Assembly: GCF_015645445.1 (NCBI RefSeq)
Contig: NZ_JADOGI010000005.1
Coordinates: 45,858-109,857 of the forward strand
Direction of reading: 5' to 3'
DNA from: Nonomuraea cypriaca
GTDB taxonomy: Bacteria > Actinomycetota > Actinomycetes > Streptosporangiales > Streptosporangiaceae
DNA: 64,000 bases
In this document: piece after piece, positions 63,002 to 64,000 of the stretch
How positions within the stretch are numbered: position 1 is the first letter of the stretch
How the letters are laid out: the number at the start of each line of letters is the position of its first letter
Translations under genes and position numbers: made by a program
Notes under the pieces: model-generated
Seen by the model: only the letters and a program-made list of their open reading frames with translations
Told to the model about the DNA's origin: nothing
Database searches by the model: none

Positions 63002-63469
63002 TCAGCGGGGTGGTCCGAGGACGACCTGGCCGTAGGCGTCCGCCGCATGGGCGAGCCGATCGGGGGAGATCTCGAAGCCGTCGGGTCGCGGGGCCGACAG
63101 GTCGCGTCCGGCCTCGCGGAACATGCCCTCGATGCCGCTCGGGGTAGCGATCATCAGCAGATCGGCCTCCTCAGAGGTGATCCGGTAACCGTGCGGGACA
63201 TTCTTCGGCAGGAAGACGATGCCGCCCTCGTCGAGTTCGAACTCCTGATCGTCGGACCACACCAGGGCGGTGCCTCTGATCAGCATGAAGATCTCGTCCT
63301 CGCGGGTGTGCACGTGGAAGGGCGGCGCTTCGCCCTTGCTGACGTGGAAGCGGCCGACGGTGAGCTGACCATCGGTCGCCTGGCCGTCCAGCAGGACGGA
63401 GAACGTCCCGCCGTCCAGCCACTCCAGTGACTGCTGCTGGTCCTGTTGGGCCAGGTAGGTCATGGACAT
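63002..63469 (-). CDS. Cupin-domain protein
   Basis: 155 residues. Cupin motif 1 (PPFHVHTREDEIFMLIRGTALVWSDDQ) and motif 2 (FLPKNVPHGYRITSEEADLLMIATPSG) supply the metal ligands His-His-Glu-His. Similar to quercetinase-like or isomerase-like single cupins; reaction unknown. ATG 63469 has AAGGACA upstream (a second ATG at 63463). It follows the broken hydrolase gene on the same strand. Confidence 0.87.
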   Translation of the reverse strand: MSMTYLAQQDQQQSLEWLDGGTFSVLLDGQATDGQLTVGRFHVSKGEAPPFHVHTREDEIFMLIRGTALVWSDDQEFELDEGGIVFLPKNVPHGYRITSEEADLLMIATPSGIEGMFREAGRDLSAPRPDGFEISPDRLAHAADAYGQVVLGPPR

Positions 63470-63545
63470 GGTGATGTCCTTTCGAAATCCGCCGTGGCGC
63501 TGGTCGCGGTGCGGCGGGGTGGATGAGGAGCGGAGAAAGCGCGCG

Positions 63546-63875
63546 TCAGGCGGGGATGAGTTCGGCCACGATGGGGAGGAGCTTCTCGCCGGCGGGAGAG
63601 GCCCAGTGGCGGGCGAGTTCGGTCAGGATCATGTTGGTCGACGTGATGCCGGCTCCGGCCCGCTCCATGCGGCGCAGGGCGACGTCGTCGGCCAGCTTGC
63701 TCGGCGACCCCCCTGCGTCTGCGACGACCTGGACCCGGTAACCCTCGTCGAGCGTCGTGAGGGTGGGGTAGACGGTGCAGACGTCGTTGGTGACGCCTGC
63801 GATGATCAGGTTGGGCCGGCCTGCGGCCTTGACGGCGGCCGCGAAGCCGGGGTCGTCCATGGCGTTGACGACGCA
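63546..63875 (-). pseudogene. YcaC-like isochorismatase family hydrolase, 5' part missing
   Basis: The conserved end of a YcaC-like cysteine hydrolase is intact: VNAMDDPGFAAAVKAAGRPNL, then IIAGVTNDVCTVYPTL with the nucleophile Cys, down to the natural C-terminus. The first half, with the catalytic Asp and Lys, is absent: upstream of about 63875 the sequence switches to a transposon-protein fragment in another frame. A short product from an internal ATG (63860) would lack two of the three catalytic residues. Confidence 0.8.
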
Positions 63876-64000
63876 CGTTGCACCTCTGGCTCGTGTACGC
63901 CGGGTTGACGGTGATCACGTGGGTGCCCGTGTACCGGGCCTTGCTGCGGGTGGCGAGTTCGATGCGGTGCCAGCCCTTGTCCAGGATGGACCGGTTCAGG
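63876..64000 (-). mobile_element. TnpB/OrfB-like (IS200/IS605 group) fragment, running off the window
   Basis: On the minus strand from the right edge the frame reads LNRSILDKGWHRIELATRSKA, then THVITVNPAYTSQRC, the RuvC/zinc-finger entry region of TnpB-like RNA-guided nucleases. After the first Cys of the expected CxxC zinc finger the homology stops and the hydrolase fragment begins. The N-terminal part lies outside the window; the C-terminal part is lost. Whether a full element exists beyond the edge cannot be seen. Confidence 0.75.

Overview
High-GC actinobacterial chromosome. Codon use, long divergent regulator/enzyme pairs, translational coupling by ATGA/GTGA overlaps and actinomycete families (DUF3159, COG3559-type exporter, I36-type inhibitor) suggest a filamentous actinomycete, perhaps a Streptosporangiales member; the genus is an inference. 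No rRNA, tRNA, CRISPR array, phage or complete insertion sequence was recognised.

Left part (1-14.8 kb): accessory genes and debris. It holds the end of a CHRD-domain protein, a TetR regulator with a clear operator facing a carotenoid oxygenase/DUF3159 pair, a 16-bp minisatellite, an enolase-superfamily enzyme, a GbsR/MarR-ABC exporter operon, a CBS-ArsB/NhaD transporter pair, a PEBP-like protein, an AraC regulator, a lipoprotein and a secreted I36-like protein. Between them lie at least five decayed genes (TetR, small membrane peptide, ABC ATPase, SDR, flavin monooxygenase).

Middle-left (15-22.9 kb): an isochorismatase-like hydrolase, a 47-residue single-span membrane protein and an NCS1 permease form one minus-strand unit. 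A LysR gene separates it from a divergent Tat-exported molybdenum hydroxylase of the PaoABC/YagTSR type. An alcohol dehydrogenase pseudogene follows.

Middle (22.9-38.3 kb): a catabolic island for ectoine/hydroxyectoine or a close analogue. It has an EhuABCD-like ABC importer, a DoeA/EutD-like ectoine hydrolase, two EutA-like Asp/Glu-racemase-family proteins, an M20 deacylase (in place of the usual DoeB/EutE), a class III aminotransferase, a semialdehyde dehydrogenase, a class I aminotransferase, a GntR/FCD regulator, and a hydroxyacid dehydrogenase-amidase-DUF3830 operon. Three copies of the palindrome ATTGTYGACAAT, two overlapping TTGACA promoter boxes, sit in the three divergent intergenic regions and tie the island into one regulon.

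Right-middle (38.5-53 kb): the most unusual part, a RiPP-type biosynthetic cluster on the minus strand. Order of transcription: PhyH-type oxygenase, a 40-residue precursor-like peptide flanked by two hairpins, MFS exporter, two paralogous TPR proteins, two paralogous HExxH putative peptide hydroxylases, an E1/ThiF-like adenylyltransferase with an RRE-like N-terminus, an M16C-type zinc protease and a HemW-like radical SAM protein. A divergent TrmB/LuxR-type regulator and a small secreted peptide lie at its head. I know of no characterised RiPP class with this set.

Right part (53-64 kb): a second catabolic island with a cyclase-family hydrolase, IclR regulator, MHS transporter, two MDR dehydrogenases, GntR regulator, sugar-isomerase-like TIM barrel, FAH-family enzyme, LVIVD protein and cupin. 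One compact AT-rich symmetric element serves as the promoter for both the GntR and dehydrogenase genes. At the window edge a TnpB-like fragment is fused to a truncated YcaC-like hydrolase.
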